7,565 bases of DNA from Armatimonadetes bacterium UBA5352. GTDB lineage: Bacteria > Armatimonadota > Zipacnadia > Zipacnadales > UBA5352. The number at the start of each line of letters is the position of its first letter. The first letter of the stretch is position 1. Under the pieces are notes generated by a model. That model worked only from the letters and a program-made list of their open reading frames with translations. It did no database searches and was not told where the DNA came from. Shown one piece after another: positions 6,456 through 7,565 of this stretch. The stretch lies in the NCBI GenBank assembly GCA_002411015.1, contig DHPY01000013.1:18933-26497 (forward strand), given 5' to 3'. The position numbers and the translations under genes are program-made.

Positions 6456-7516
6456 GCGCCATACTTCAGCAGCACGCCGAGGTTCGGCTCCTTCGCGTCG
6501 ATGATCAGGTCATACGCGTCGGCGGCGTCCTCGATGGGGAAGCGGTGGCTGATGAGGCTGCCGACGCGGAAGGTGCCGTCCGCCACGCGGCGGAGAAGCT
6601 CCGCCATGTTCCGGCGCGTCGTCCAGCGCACATACGCCCGCGGGTAGTCCTGGCCCATATGGTAGGCGAGGTCGTGGTAGCCCGGGCCGGTGCGGCTCGA
6701 GGGCTTGATGTCCATGTTCCCGAACGCCACCGGCACGCCCGTCAGCTCGGCGGTGATGCCGCCGACGATCACCATGTTTCCGACCTGGTGGCCGTCGGGC
6801 GCCTTCAGCGCGGCGTTGGAGAGCTGGCGCATGACCTCGGTCGCCGAGCCGCCGTAGGCGATCAGCGAACCGTCAATGCCGACACCCTCCGCCCACTCGC
6901 GCAGCGTGGCGGTGAGGTCCTGCTCCTTCGGGTTGATCGCGACCTCCGCGCCGTGCTCGAGGGCGATCGCGAGGCGGCTCTCGTCGAGGTCAACCGCCGC
7001 GACGCGCCCACCGGAGAGCCTGATGAGCTGATCGGCGAACTGCCCGACGAGCCCCTGGCCGACGACCGCGTAGAAGCAGCCGAAGTCCGGGTCGAGGCGC
7101 CGGACGGCCTGCATCGAGGTTGCGGCGAGGCAGACCATCACTGCGTCGTCGAAGCTGACGCCATCGGGGATCGGCACGGTCACCATCGGCTGGCCCACGT
7201 TATAGTCGGCGTGGGAGTAGCACTCGCCCGCCATGCCGATGATCCGCTGGCCGACCTCGAACTCGGTGACCTCGCTGCCAAGGGCGACGATGGTGCCGGC
7301 GGCCGCGTAGCCGCTGGTGCGCGGGGCGGCATCGGGGGCGGGGTTCCTCCGGCGGCCCTTGATCCCGTTGGTCTCGGTGCCCGCGCTGATGAGACTCACA
7401 TCGGTCTTGACCACGACCTCCTTCGGCCCGAGTTCCGGCATCGGGATCTCATCAACCGTGATCGAGCCGTCACCGTTGATCTGCACTGCGCGCCGAGTTG
7501 CGGGGATATCCGCCAT
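6452..7516 (-). CDS. Zinc-independent medium-chain dehydrogenase/reductase (MDR superfamily), 354 aa
   Basis: Seen: an N-terminal GroES-like domain with SLISAGTETN (41-50) and SGYAAAGTIVALG (68-80), then a Rossmann fold with VVGQGLVGQ (151-159) and AVDLDESR (174-181). Asp176 after the second strand favours NAD(H) over NADP(H). The catalytic-zinc Cys and His positions of classical alcohol dehydrogenases are replaced (AGTE, SGY), and the four-Cys structural zinc lobe is absent. The SAGTE-type motif occurs in BchC-like enzymes and in sugar or inositol dehydrogenase-like proteins, some fused to Gfo/Idh/MocA domains. No signal peptide, so cytoplasmic. Inference: NAD-dependent oxidation or reduction of a sugar derivative. 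An ATG at 7531 would add five residues, but its AGGA abuts the start codon with no spacing; the ATG at 7516 has GGAG 9 bases upstream and is preferred. The TAG stop lies inside a palindromic repeat. Convergent with the glycosidase-like gene. Confidence 0.9.
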   Translation of the reverse strand: MADIPATRRAVQINGDGSITVDEIPMPELGPKEVVVKTDVSLISAGTETNGIKGRRRNPAPDAAPRTSGYAAAGTIVALGSEVTEFEVGQRIIGMAGECYSHADYNVGQPMVTVPIPDGVSFDDAVMVCLAATSMQAVRRLDPDFGCFYAVVGQGLVGQFADQLIRLSGGRVAAVDLDESRLAIALEHGAEVAINPKEQDLTATLREWAEGVGIDGSLIAYGGSATEVMRQLSNAALKAPDGHQVGNMVIVGGITAELTGVPVAFGNMDIKPSSRTGPGYHDLAYHMGQDYPRAYVRWTTRRNMAELLRRVADGTFRVGSLISHRFPIEDAADAYDLIIDAKEPNLGVLLKYGA

Positions 7517-7525
7517 GGGAATCGA

Positions 7526-7529
7526 CTCC
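7526..7529 (-). promoter_or_regulatory. Shine-Dalgarno site deciding the dehydrogenase start
   Basis: Minus-strand GGAG lies 9 bases before the ATG at 7516. It overlaps the first codons of the longer reading from 7531, whose own AGGA touches its ATG. This favours the shorter 354-residue product beginning MADIPATRR. Confidence 0.55.
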
Positions 7530-7542
7530 ATTCCTGTCTTGC

Positions 7543-7558
7543 GTAGGACAGGCTTTCC
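7543..7558 (-). repeat. Partial palindromic repeat, copy 5, upstream of the dehydrogenase
   Basis: GTAGGACAGGCTTTCC matches the GTAG flank, first arm and loop region of the family. The second arm (GGTTGTG to the window end) does not match, so the copy is degenerate or cut off. A nearby CCTGTC (7533-7538) is complementary to GACAGG (7547-7552), giving a 6-bp stem with an 8-base loop in the dehydrogenase leader. Confidence 0.6.
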
Positions 7559-7565
7559 GGTTGTG

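Noticed and set aside
6392..7546. Plus-strand 384-codon open frame opposite the dehydrogenase
   Set aside because: Antisense shadow of a clear MDR dehydrogenase; its start lies in the repeat cluster.

Overview
The window holds three large genes and almost nothing else. All are GC-rich with GC-rich third codon positions. Two exported carbohydrate-active-type proteins are transcribed divergently from a 141-base spacer: a heparinase II/III-type candidate polysaccharide lyase (43-3597, minus) and a multidomain glycosidase-like protein (3739-6345, plus). A zinc-less medium-chain dehydrogenase (6452-7516, minus) converges on the second gene. No RNA gene, CRISPR array, transposase or phage gene is visible.

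The gene content, the high GC and the GC-rich palindromic repeats suggest an uncultured polysaccharide-degrading bacterium, for example of the Planctomycetota, Armatimonadota or Lentisphaerota type. This is inference: the window has no phylogenetic marker. There is no SusC/SusD pair, sulfatase or transporter here, so this is not a classical Bacteroidota polysaccharide utilisation locus.

Reading left to right: 1-41 is repeat sequence, 43-3597 the lyase-like gene, 3598-3738 the divergent promoter region with a nested stem-loop, 3739-6345 the glycosidase-like gene, 6346-6451 a cluster of three palindromic repeats between convergent stops, 6452-7516 the dehydrogenase, and 7517-7565 its leader plus another, cut-off repeat. 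A plausible shared role is degradation of an acidic or unusual polysaccharide outside the cytoplasm by the first two proteins, with cytoplasmic oxidation or reduction of a released sugar by the third. The substrate cannot be read from the sequence.

The most distinctive non-coding signal is a palindromic repeat family. It has 8-bp arms, a 4-base loop and a GTAG flank. It lies at or within a few bases of the stop codon of all three genes, always in the same orientation relative to the gene, and one variant preserves the stem by a paired base change. In one gene the repeat supplies the stop codon itself.
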